Assembly (NCBI RefSeq): GCF_945859705.1
Contig: NC_079137.1
Coordinates: forward strand, 29,383,322-29,447,321
DNA: 64,000 nt
Reading direction: 5' to 3'
From: Episyrphus balteatus
Lineage: Eukaryota > Arthropoda > Insecta > Diptera > Syrphidae
Shown here: in pieces, positions 35,201 to 40,108 of the stretch
Layout of the letters: each line of letters begins with the position of its first letter
How positions within the stretch are numbered: position 1 is the stretch's first letter
Program-made: the position numbers and the translations under genes
The notes under the pieces: model-generated
What the model was told of the DNA's origin: nothing
The model's database searches: none
Seen by the model: the letters and a program-made list of their open reading frames with translations, nothing else

Positions 35201-37901
35201 AATTTCGTTCATTCCTTAGCATTTGGTCTTTATGACAAAATTTCTTCCAGAGGACTTTTATATTCCTATCATCGCCTTACCCAACCAGCAACAAAATACA
35301 AAGTTATATAGACTAGCGTTGTGTGCTCATCTCCGAATCAGAAAATTCATAAAACCATTTCAAGATTTTCTTATTTCCAGCTATTTGAACAATTTGCCTT
35401 CAGGCTATACATGACTTTCCAACAAAATGACATCAAATAATGGTGCAGCAGCAGAAACACAAAAGACAATATAGAAGAAGCGGAAATATACAAGCTTAAA
35501 CACTTTCCAAAACTCAATGGCAAAAAGCAAACGACATGACACATACAACACCACAAACACTACTTTACCCAGGATTCATTGCAGAAGAAACTTTAAGAAC
35601 AATGCTCTCTCTCTCTACTCAAGAAGAGGCCTTAAAGTCGCTATTGTTTAACTATCAAAGAAGGATCCGTCAATGCGGAAAATCTTCTCAATTCATCTAT
35701 TTTCTTTTTCTTTATTTTTTGAATTTGTAATTGTCACTCTATTACGCCCAGTGCTTTATATCCTTCGTTTCGGATATAATAAGGTGATGTCCCACCCCCA
35801 GGTACATAGACCTAAGGATTCATTCTTAATAAGTTGTACTTGCCTATTTATGTGCTCAAGCAAGAGTTTTCTTTTCACTTCTCTTCCACTTTGTCGCTAC
35901 ATCAGATGGAAGCCATGAATGCAACTACAGAAAATACAGAAAATAAGACGACATAGCTGGTGAAAGAAGAAACTGGCGCCCAACGTGGGACTTTTGGTTA
36001 AAACTTAATGCAGTTGCTTTGTTTGCAAACCAAAGCGACCAAAAATAGTTTTTCACTTTTGTATGTTGGTAGTAGGACTTCTTTCTTATAATTTATGACA
36101 ATCATGGGTTAAGTGCTACTAGAGAGAGGAAGGGGAGTGCAAAGGTTTTTTTTTAGATTGCAATTCTCTGTGGGAATAATTTAGTAGGCAAAAGATCTGA
36201 AAACAGACTCTCTTCTACGTTGTCGTCGTTTGTGTGGCCTTGATGGGAAAATTGCTTTAAGCTACACTGAAAATAATAAATTTCGTAAAATTACGAAAAT
36301 CGTTTCATACACTACATTTTCGTTGGCCCAACGAAACTTTCGTTGGCTCAACGAAAATATGTAATTTTTCGTAATATGAAAACCTTCATCAATTAATGAA
36401 AACGTTTCATACACTTTTTCTCCCTTTTTAATGCCAAAAAATCCAATTCAATGAAAAGATTCATCAATTAACGAAAAATTTCATACCCATTTTAAGAACA
36501 AAAATAAGAATTTTTTCCTTACATTATCAAAGTTTTAATTAAGCAACGAAAAAATTCATTAACTTATGAAATTCAACATTAACTAACGAAAATCTTCATA
36601 AGCTTATGAAAATTCTTCATATGCTAATGAAATATTACATTGGCTTATGAAAAAATACATCAGTTAACGAAAAAAAATCGTTGCCTTACAAAAAAAAAAA
36701 AAAACCTAGACTTGGGTGCATTTCTGTTTTATGGATTAAAAATTGAATCTTGCTGGATATAGTTCACATTAGGTTTTTGTTTAAAAATCTATGTAAGTTG
36801 AGCTGAATATAAAAAATATTTGCGTATTGACAAGGTGTCTCACGGATAAGTCAACTGATGAGTCCAAGTGAGCTCCACCGGGTCGAAACGCCAATTTTTT
36901 TGTTTTGGACTGTATTAAATTAATAATAATTTAACAAGTCCAATAAATATATATTATAATCTATTAAAAAAAAAATTAATACAACGAAAAGTTTCGTTAC
37001 CTAACGAATATTTTTTCGTAATTTAATTAAACTATTCATAAAATTTACGAAAAAATTCGTTAGCTAACGAAAGTTCTTTCATAAATTAATCAAAAAATAC
37101 ATTGACTAACGAAAAATATCACCGTGGTTAATTAAATTTTACATTAATCGATGAAAAAATTTCGTAAAGTGATGTAAAAATTCATTAATTCTCGATCAAA
37201 AATTTTTATGAAAAATTTCATTAAAATACGAAAGTTTTCGTTAATTGATGAAGTTTTTCATTAACGTATGAAAGCCATTTCGTTGAGCCAATTAAATTTT
37301 TCATCGGCTGAAAATTAATTAAATTTTCGTTGGCTCAACGAATTTTTTCGTTGTATTTACGTAAGGATTTGGTTCAGTGTATATGCACTTGTTGGGTCAA
37401 CAGTTTGTAAAAATTCCGGCGTCTGTTTGTTTGTTTGTGTGAATGTTTGACAGATTTTTTTTCCTCTCCCTCTCTCTCTGTTTTTAAAATTAACACGAGA
37501 GTATAATTGCATCTTCTTTTTTTTTTCTTTGTTAGTAAAAATATTTTTTTTTTTGAAATTTTTTCTAGGCCAAGGAAATGTGGGAGCAATTATCTGACGA
37601 ACAGAAGAAAATCTATGGTGAGGATTACTATGAAGCTGCTATGACGTCAATGGAAACTTTCAACAAAGAGGTGAGAAATATCAACACAAAAAAAAAAGAC
37701 TTAAAACAATTTTATTTTTGTTTTCTTTTGATTTTTAAGTCTGCCGATATCCAGCCCACGCTCCGTGTTCTAATTGATGCTGTAACACGCACTTTTCCAA
37801 TGGCCCGTTATACTCCTGTAACTGGAACTGAGAAGCTTCAAATCTTCATGGCCGAACATTTTCCAGCAGGATTATACGAGGCATTGTATGCTAGGAAGTA
37901 G
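5095..37901 (+). CDS. SDR-family protein, membrane-anchored, probable pseudoenzyme (spliced gene)
   Basis: Seven exons join in frame: 5095-5241, 14280-14486, 14553-14706, 14766-14840, 15137-15318, 37569-37670, 37740-37901, 1029 nt, 342 residues plus TAG. Residues ~9-42 are strongly hydrophobic, a likely membrane anchor. The rest follows the retinol/17-beta-hydroxysteroid-dehydrogenase type SDR order: a Rossmann start TGCESPIA (60-67), HVDV (110-113), GLWSVIHCAH (136-145), LNLLG with the conserved Asn (167), Ser194 in LTSG, then the active-site helix, and VVAAG (234-238). Canonical residues are missing: TGxxxGxG keeps one Gly of three, NNAG is HCAH, and YxxxK is Gln207-xxx-Gln211 at the correct 13-residue distance from Ser194. 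Loss of Tyr and Lys argues against standard oxidoreductase chemistry. It resembles an uncharacterised Drosophila SDR, possibly CG8888, but that match is from memory and unverified. All splice sites are GT-AG and all phases agree, so the model is strong. Confidence 0.9.
6932..6953 (+). repeat. Dispersed 22-bp motif, copy 1
   Basis: GTTACGTATACACCACAGTGA preceded by an A-run. It is close to words at 20937, 60482 and, inverted, 49302. It may be the end of an unrecognised repeat family. Confidence 0.45.
7290..7719 (+). mobile_element. TIR element (MITE-like) with tRNA-like core
   Basis: The ends are inverted repeats: CACAGAGAAAAATATGACC at 7290-7308 and its near-complement GGTCTATTTTTCTCTGTG at 7702-7719. 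Both ends are flanked by the dinucleotide CA. At 430 bp and without a transposase it is non-autonomous. Internal sequence on both sides repeats AATCTTATT/AATAAG words. The central tRNA-like module is listed separately. The superfamily is not assigned. Confidence 0.72.
7508..7592 (+). ncRNA. tRNA-like Pol III module inside TIR element
   Basis: A box A-like word TGGTTCAGGTGG (7517-7528) and a box B-like word AGTTCGATTCC (7560-7570) have tRNA-like spacing. ATGGCAGGTTGG (7508-7519) can pair with CCAGCCTGGTCAT (7570-7582) like an extended acceptor stem, and an eight-T run follows at 7585-7592. The anticodon and T stems are imperfect, so this is a tRNA derivative, not a normal tRNA gene. If transcribed, it would give a short Pol III RNA of about 80 bases. 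Confidence 0.55.
8532..8600. repeat. Perfect 24-bp inverted repeat (hairpin)
   Basis: The 24 bases at 8532-8555 (beginning ATTCAATGACATGATG) are exactly complementary to 8577-8600, with a 21-base loop at 8556-8576. The perfect pairing suggests either a young foldback or selection on the structure. It lies in SDR intron 1, so it would be present in the pre-mRNA. Confidence 0.8.
8900..9560. repeat. Probable dispersed repeat with (AGAC)n tract
   Basis: The segment has phrases typical of insect interspersed repeats, such as GAAATCGAATAAGCGGTTTC (9235-9254) and a CAGACAGACAGACAGACGGA tract at about 9507-9526. Related wording ('GTTGAAATCGGTTGAGTAG', 'GTTGAAATCGGTTACG') occurs near 39160 and 46045. 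Ends were not determined. Confidence 0.4.
11561..12180. mobile_element. Outer inverted-repeat element disrupted by a pogo-like MITE
   Basis: The left arm (11561-11600) contains ATAATCTCGTAAAGGCCC and CTAACTAC. The right arm (12143-12180) is its reverse complement, GTAGTTAGGGCC followed by TTTACGAGATTATGG. About 28 bases are identical and a further ten are nearly so. The interior is AT-rich, non-coding and interrupted by the separate element at 11646-11988. Confidence 0.72.
11646..11988. mobile_element. pogo/Tigger-type MITE with TA target duplication
   Basis: The left end CAGTAGACTCTCGCTAACTT and the right end (reverse complement CAGTGGAATCTCGCTAACTT) are near-identical inverted repeats. Both are flanked by TA (11644-11645, 11989-11990). 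Subterminal TAACTTGAACA words repeat several times in both halves. The CAGT-G-A-TCTCG-TTAACTTGAAC style end is that of pogo/Tigger elements. At 343 bp there is no transposase, so the copy is non-autonomous. It sits inside the 11561-12180 element and is therefore younger than it. Confidence 0.82.
12231..12420. mobile_element. Small inverted-repeat element
   Basis: AAAAAGTGTAACTCC at 12243-12257 is exactly complementary to GGAGTTACACTTTTT at 12395-12409. Weaker matches extend outward (GCACTTTAG against TTGCACTCG). The interior has no coding frame. It is probably a short MITE remnant. Confidence 0.55.
12967..13024. repeat. Spacer-free palindrome, 29-bp arms
   Basis: The left arm 12967-12995 (TACCCGACTAAC ... 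TATAAAG) is followed directly by its reverse complement at 12996-13024, with a single G/T difference. There is no loop sequence at all. It may be the fused ends of a foldback element with CCCGACTAAC termini. Confidence 0.85.
14280..14486 (+). CDS. SDR gene exon 2 (Rossmann start)
   Basis: Codes for residues 50-118, phase 0 at both ends. It carries the SDR nucleotide-binding start TGCESPIA (60-67), the following helix WYLAKKLDDLGF and strand TIYAGF, then HVDV (110-113). The acceptor is TTTCCATAG, and the donor is ACT|GTAAGT at 14486/14487. Confidence 0.92.
14553..14706 (+). CDS. SDR gene exon 3
   Basis: Codes for residues 119-169 and the first base of Gly170. It contains GLWSVIHCAH, the position of the usual NNAG motif, and LDLNLLG with the conserved Asn167. 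The 66-bp intron before it ends in TTGACAG. The donor CTCG|GTAACA leaves phase 1. Confidence 0.9.
14766..14840 (+). CDS. SDR gene exon 4
   Basis: Codes for the end of Gly170 through residue 194 and one base of Gly195. It holds ARLTQIMLPLIRR and GRIVFLTSG, which carries the catalytic-position Ser194. It is flanked by a 59-bp intron (acceptor TTTGCAG) and a 296-bp intron (donor GTAAGT), both phase 1. Confidence 0.92.
15137..15318 (+). CDS. SDR gene exon 5 (active-site helix)
   Basis: Codes for residues 195-255. GIQCATQAAVETLA stands where SDRs have YxxxK, with Gln207 and Gln211 replacing Tyr and Lys. The following RQEMRPRGVDVTVVAAGEF matches the usual SDR strand after the active site, with AAG instead of PG. 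The donor CAG|GTGAGT is strong and phase 0. Confidence 0.93.
19231..19250. repeat. (GT)10 microsatellite
   Basis: A run of ten GT dinucleotides in SDR intron 5. Confidence 0.9.
20937..20958 (+). repeat. Dispersed 22-bp motif, copy 2
   Basis: GTTACACATACGCCATAGTGA preceded by an A-run. It is close to the words at 6932, 60482 and inverted at 49302. Confidence 0.45.
21391..21816 (+). mobile_element. CACTGA-type TIR element with tRNA-like core
   Basis: The left end CACTGAGGGAAAAAAC and right end (reverse complement CACTGATGGAAAAAAC) differ at one base of 16. Both are flanked by TA. The element is 426 bp and has no transposase. Its right half, reverse complemented, matches the short element at 24429-24648, so they are one family. 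A tRNA-like module sits in the centre. Confidence 0.82.
21551..21631 (+). ncRNA. tRNA-like Pol III module inside TIR element
   Basis: A box A-like word TAGCACGTTGG (21559-21569) and an exact-looking box B GGTTCGATCCC (21602-21612) are separated by about 32 bases, like a tRNA. GTTG before and CAAC after the box B loop can pair. A six-T run at 21626-21631 follows at once. The cloverleaf is incomplete, so this is a derived module, not a tRNA gene. Confidence 0.58.
21826..21945. repeat. Two short inverted repeats beside the TIR element
   Basis: CCTAAGTCAACT (21826-21837) is complementary to AGTTGACTTAGG (21858-21869). About 15 bases on, AATGCGACCTAC pairs with GTAGGTTGCATT (about 21934-21945) with one mismatch. 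They may be pieces of an older element. Confidence 0.45.
24429..24648 (-). mobile_element. CACTGA-type TIR element, short form
   Basis: CACTGAGGGAAAA at the left and TTTTTTCCGTCAGTG at the right are inverted repeats, both flanked by TA (24427-24428, 24649-24650). Its sequence (for example GGAATGATTTTGCGTTGAA) matches the reverse complement of the right half of the 21391-21816 element. It lacks the tRNA-like core. Confidence 0.8.
25014..25203. repeat. 93-bp tandem duplication
   Basis: Two copies share CTCAGACGAAAAAGTCTTG or CTCGGACAAAAAAGTCTTG and then TTAAGTGCTGTTACCCCATT, with the second copy starting 93 bp after the first. No coding potential is seen. Confidence 0.75.
25415..25643. mobile_element. 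ACCGACTTCCA-type TIR element
   Basis: ACCGACTTCCA at the left (from 25415) is complementary to TGGAAGTCGGT at the right (to 25643). The interior ends in GAATTGAATACCTCCTCC and carries a long A-run. The text resembles a repeat widespread in insects (family knowledge from memory). A lone left-end copy, AACCGACTTCCA, lies at 54669-54681. Confidence 0.65.
27444..27665. repeat. 14-bp minisatellite
   Basis: About 15 tandem copies of GAGTTGAGTTGTCT with single-base variants (GAATTG, GAGTCG) and two 13-bp copies. All frames read as S/T/Q/L repeats, which explains long open frames here. It is not a gene. Confidence 0.92.
27700..28562 (+). pseudogene. Tc1/mariner-like transposase remnant with right TIR
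   Basis: Frame 27663-27893 contains the Tc1 block DPKRKEGTGKNG followed by FMVWGFLLIAFGVG, the usual 'GGGSVMVWGC' region. About 200 bp later another frame holds decayed SQSPDLN-like and 'KNLVKSMP' blocks, the C-terminal part of Tc1 transposases, interrupted by stops and frameshifts. The right terminus TACTTACTTTTGTGACTGAG (ending 28562) is Tc1-like, with a subterminal repeat of TGTATACTTACTTTTGT at 28338. The N-terminal DNA-binding part and left end are missing. Long dead. Confidence 0.72.
28741..28896 (+). pseudogene. Transposase C-terminal tail fragment, zinc-finger-like
   Basis: One frame reads AKNVSDDSQEEDFADCICTF and then YLQLFSISHPKYCWIKCKMC and TKWYSLCWSEN before TAA. The pattern acidic-CxxC ... 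WIKCxxC..W...C is like the C-terminal tails of pogo/Jerky-type transposases, with Ser where a His is usual. Only this tail is readable. Family placement is inferred. Confidence 0.5.
28985..29022. repeat. Short hairpin
   Basis: GGTCTTACCC and, after a short loop, GGGGCAAGACC pair imperfectly, followed by a T-run. It probably belongs to the transposon fragment just before it. Confidence 0.4.
29259..29444. repeat. 15-bp minisatellite
   Basis: About 12 tandem copies of GCAAGTTGCATGTGG with few variants (GTATGCG, GCGTGTG, AGCTGC). The period is a multiple of three and several frames are stop-free, giving spurious CGKLHVAS-type proteins. Confidence 0.92.
29445..30941. mobile_element. hAT-like element with 8-bp target duplication
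   Basis: The ends CAGGGTTGC (29445) and GCAACCCTG (to 30941) begin long inverted arms rich in AGCTCA/TGAGCT words (29445-29575 against 30760-30941). The flanks are CAAGTTGC (29437-29444) and CAAGTTCC (30942-30949), an 8-bp duplication with one difference, as expected for hAT. The left duplication is part of the 15-bp minisatellite. No transposase is present, so it is non-autonomous. Confidence 0.8.
29577..30510. repeat. 510-bp tandem duplication inside the hAT-like element
   Basis: CGCCCCCAACTTCCAAC recurs 510 bp later, and the match runs through GGTAGCGGGGACTCTAACCT, AAACCGGGAGAACTTAAAAG and GCGTAGGCCCATGACACAAG. The second copy is truncated near 30510. A weaker internal sub-repeat (AAGCTATCATTTGGCATCA / AAGCTTTCATATGGCACCA) suggests a smaller ancestral unit. 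Confidence 0.85.
31255..31965. repeat. Four-copy tandem repeat, 175-177 bp
   Basis: CCAAAAGCAG or CCAAAAACAA recurs at 31291, 31468, 31643 and 31818. Each copy continues with AAATCGTAAAATAAAA, a long A-rich tract, GAGTTTAAAA, ATTTCAAAAACTGTACGACA and TTTTAGCTTC. The fourth copy is most diverged. The unit length is in the range of arthropod satellite monomers. Confidence 0.85.
32090..32500. repeat. Three-copy tandem repeat, ~138 bp
   Basis: CATCCAGTCTGCTTTCTGCC recurs near 32095, 32233 (as CATCCACTTAGCTTTCTGCC) and 32370. Each is followed about 75 bp on by a TTTCCGAG word. It lies directly after the 175-bp array. Confidence 0.75.
34353..34591. mobile_element. Short TIR element (239 bp)
   Basis: The left end GGCACAAAGCCAAAACCGCG, continuing AATCTGCA, matches the reverse complement of the right end (GGCACAACGCCAAAACCACG, AATCTGCA) at 26 of 28 positions. 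No coding frame of note inside. Target duplication not identified. Confidence 0.8.
36265..37379. mobile_element. CACTGA-ended TIR element carrying a hammerhead motif
   Basis: The ends CACTGAAAATAATAAATTTC and (reverse complement of right end) CACTGAACCAAATCCTTACG share the terminal CACTGAA and an inner CGTAAA. Both are flanked by TA, as in the 21391 and 24429 elements. The body is full of TTTCGTTGGCCCAACGAAA-type short palindromes and ACGAAA/TTTCGT words. Between two A-runs (about 36690-36975) lies unrelated sequence with the ribozyme motif, possibly a secondary insertion. Confidence 0.7.
36811..36902 (+). ncRNA. Type III hammerhead ribozyme motif
   Basis: All invariant core elements are present in order. 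They are: stem III 5' strand AAAAAATATTTGCGT (36811-36825); cleavage triplet GTA ending at A36826; stem I TTGAC/GTCAA (36827-36831, 36850-36854) with an 18-base loop; core CTGATGA (36855-36861); a stem II arm (36862-36884) that can pair as GTCC/GGGTC with a bulge plus GTG/CAC; GAAA (36885-36888); and stem III 3' strand from A36888. Stem III pairs at 12 of 14 positions. Stems I and II are closed and III open, hence type III. Catalysis is inferred, not shown. Confidence 0.72.
37569..37670 (+). CDS. SDR gene exon 6
   Basis: Codes for residues 256-289, starting AKEMWEQLSDEQKKIYGEDY and ending FNKE, a charged helical segment typical of the C-terminal extension of retinol/hydroxysteroid-type SDRs. 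Acceptor TTTTTTCTAG, donor GAG|GTGAGA, both phase 0. Confidence 0.9.
37671..37739 (+). other. SDR intron 6, 69 bp, stop-free in frame
   Basis: GTGAGA donor and TTTTTAAG acceptor. Its length is a multiple of three and it has no stop in the coding phase, so retention would insert 23 residues (rich in Lys then Phe) without a frame change. The T-rich 3' half is a normal pyrimidine tract, which favours a real intron. Confidence 0.7.
37740..37901 (+). CDS. SDR gene exon 7 (stop codon)
   Basis: Codes for residues 290-342, beginning SADIQPTLRVLIDAVTRTFP and ending LYEALYARK, then TAG at 37899-37901. The segment ARYTPVTG matches the usual 'RY-P' position of this SDR class. Confidence 0.92.
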   Translation, partial: SADIQPTLRVLIDAVTRTFPMARYTPVTGTEKLQIFMAEHFPAGLYEALYARK

Positions 37902-38160
37902 ATTGAGGAACTTCTAATGCCGATTGACTTATATTCGGATAGATGATGAACGATTAATATAATTTATGGTTGCTTTTTGCACTTAGAGAACGCATTTGTT
38001 AATAATTTAGTGTTGCATATTAAAATACATTATTTTTCATTTCATGAACTTCATGTTCATATATATATTTCAATTAGGTATGCAATTTTATAATAATTTT
38101 AACTTTATATGAAAATATTTTTGTGTATCACTGTTCTTTAAAATAAAATGTAAATTAGTT
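37902..38160 (+). terminator. SDR 3' UTR and candidate poly(A) signals
   Basis: ATTAAA at 38019-38024 and AATAAA at 38142-38147 lie 118 and 241 bases after the stop codon. Either could direct cleavage. Which one is used cannot be told from sequence. Confidence 0.55.
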
Positions 38161-38311
38161 TTAATCGAAGGTGGTTTATTAACTTGCTCAATACTATAAG
38201 GCAAGTATGGGTTTCGTGTCGAATTAAATGTGTGGAGATGTCGTCTGTGCGTCCATCTGTATATCAAACTAACGCCTAAACGGGTGGTTGGATTTACTTC
38301 AAATTTGGTAC

Positions 38312-39716
38312 CCAATGCCGTCTTCACCATAAGGGCACACAGGGCCTGTGCCCAGGGCCCCCATTTTCGAAGGGGGCCCGAAGGAACGAAAATTTCTTTC
38401 ACACATTTATTCGCAAAACATTTTTGTCTGGCAGACCATCTACCAAAAAATTTTAGTTTTGATATGCGGCAACCAAACAATAAAAAAAAAGTTTTTTCTA
38501 CACCTATACGGAAAATATATGTTTTCAAAATGAAAACAAATAATGTGGCGTTGTATGCGGACAAAATTTTTAATCCAAACGAACAAACCCAAATTCAATT
38601 TTACAAAAAATAAGACAATAATATTTTCAAAAAACAAGAAAAATATCTTTTTTTTCCACTGAAAGCTTATTTTAGGCTAGGACCTATGAGAACAATTAGT
38701 GGCGTAACCTACTTTTTTTTTGAAAAGAGAGCTTTTCATAATAAATTGGTCTCTTAATATATCTTTTTTAATACAAAAATAGATTTTTGCTGATAGCTAC
38801 ACTCAAAAATAGATGGCACTCAAAAAATCGTTGTTTTAAAAAACCCAGATCTAAAATCTCTCGTGGCTCAAAACTGAATTTTATGGCTTACGTCACTATT
38901 GTTCTAATAGCCTCATTTATTTATAATAAAAACAACAAATTCTCTTCCATTTCCATTATCTACATTCTTCAATGTTTGGCAGTTTGCACCCCTAAACATT
39001 TTTTCACTTTGAATTGCGAATTGCTCTCGTATTTGATGATTGACAAATAAAATTCATTAAATAACTTTTAAAAAATTGATTTTCAAAAAAAAATTTAACT
39101 TTTTTTAAAAATCCAAAAATAAAAGATTTCTTAATCTTTAAATCAGCATAAACCGTTTTCATTGAAATCGGTTGAGTAGTTTACATTAAAAAATCGGTTC
39201 TATGGCTAGTAGGTTAATAATCCAAAAAAAATATTTTTCTTATTCAAAAAGTGCGGCCATCTGCAGCATTCCAAGTTTTTTTTTTCAAAGCAAAATTGTT
39301 AGTCGTTTTTGAGAAAATTGCAAACTTTATATTGGAGATATCCGTTAAAAAGGAGACATTAAAATAAAAAAAAATTGCTCTTGGAAATCACGTACAAATC
39401 GTCTGTAGGTATCGAGTTTTAAGCAAATCTATCGATCCGCTTGGGCTCTTTTTTCAATTTTTCAAACTGAAATTTATAACGGATACAGGGTATAATTATT
39501 GGCAGTATAAAGAGTACAGTGACATAGATTGATGTCCCAAACCCAATGTACGTATTATTGGCATCCCCCTGCCACTAGGTACATACTCTATATGGAACGA
39601 TATATTGGCACCCCTTTTTCACCAGCCATTGCCTTTTAGCCAACTTATTTTAGTTTCCAAAAGAGCCCCAAATTCGTGTGTGCCCAAGGGCCCCAGGCTA
39701 GTTAAAGACGGCCCTG
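38312..39716. mobile_element. hAT-like element with CAGGGCCGTCTTTA-type end
   Basis: The right end, reverse complemented, reads CAGGGCCGTCTTTAACTAGC and then CTGGGGCCCTTGGGCACAC. The left end is a decayed version, GCCGTCTTCACCATAAGGGC. The flanks TTTGGTAC (38304-38311) and TATGGTAC (39717-39724) match at 7 of 8 bases, fitting a hAT 8-bp duplication. The inside has no transposase. Insertion was into an older repeat (38260-38311, 39717 onward). Confidence 0.7.
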
Positions 39717-40108
39717 TATGGTACCTACAGATGATTTTCTTGTAATTTTCAAAATTATTTCTTTTTGTATTGTTTTTTTTTTTTTTAATATGTCCTCCAG
39801 AACAAATACCTCAAATATAACAGCTTCAAGGTGAAGTAATTTACTAGAAAACTGCTCTAACGATTTCCATTAAATTTGGTTCTCCATATATTTTTCTAAT
39901 TCTAACATATTTGCATTTTTAGTTTTTCTTATAAAAATCGAATTAAGGATTTATGACGTTGTCATTTTTGAGACGCATGTACCTCGTGTATCACTGTGGG
40001 TATTCGGAACTGTTTTTCCATCACCCTTTTCTAATGTGGTTTTTATTTTTTTTAGGTTTATTTGCATTGAGTTGATTTTGATGTTATATTAGATTCAGCA
40101 TAGCACTT

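Larger units (their letters stand above)
15319..37568 (+). other. SDR intron 5 (22,250 bp)
   Basis: The GTGAGT donor at 15319 and TTTTTTCTAG acceptor ending at 37568 keep phase 0. It separates the active-site region from the C-terminal 87 residues. Its mobile elements and repeats are listed separately. The parts 15319-19230, 19251-20936, 22000-24428, 25720-26835, 32560-34350 and 34600-36260 are AT-rich DNA in which I see no exon, RNA gene or clear repeat. Confidence 0.8.

Noticed and set aside
38088..38613. Long frames on both strands (158 and 127 codons) after the SDR gene
   Set aside because: They run from the 3' UTR into the hAT-like element, and their sequence follows the repeat rather than any gene family.
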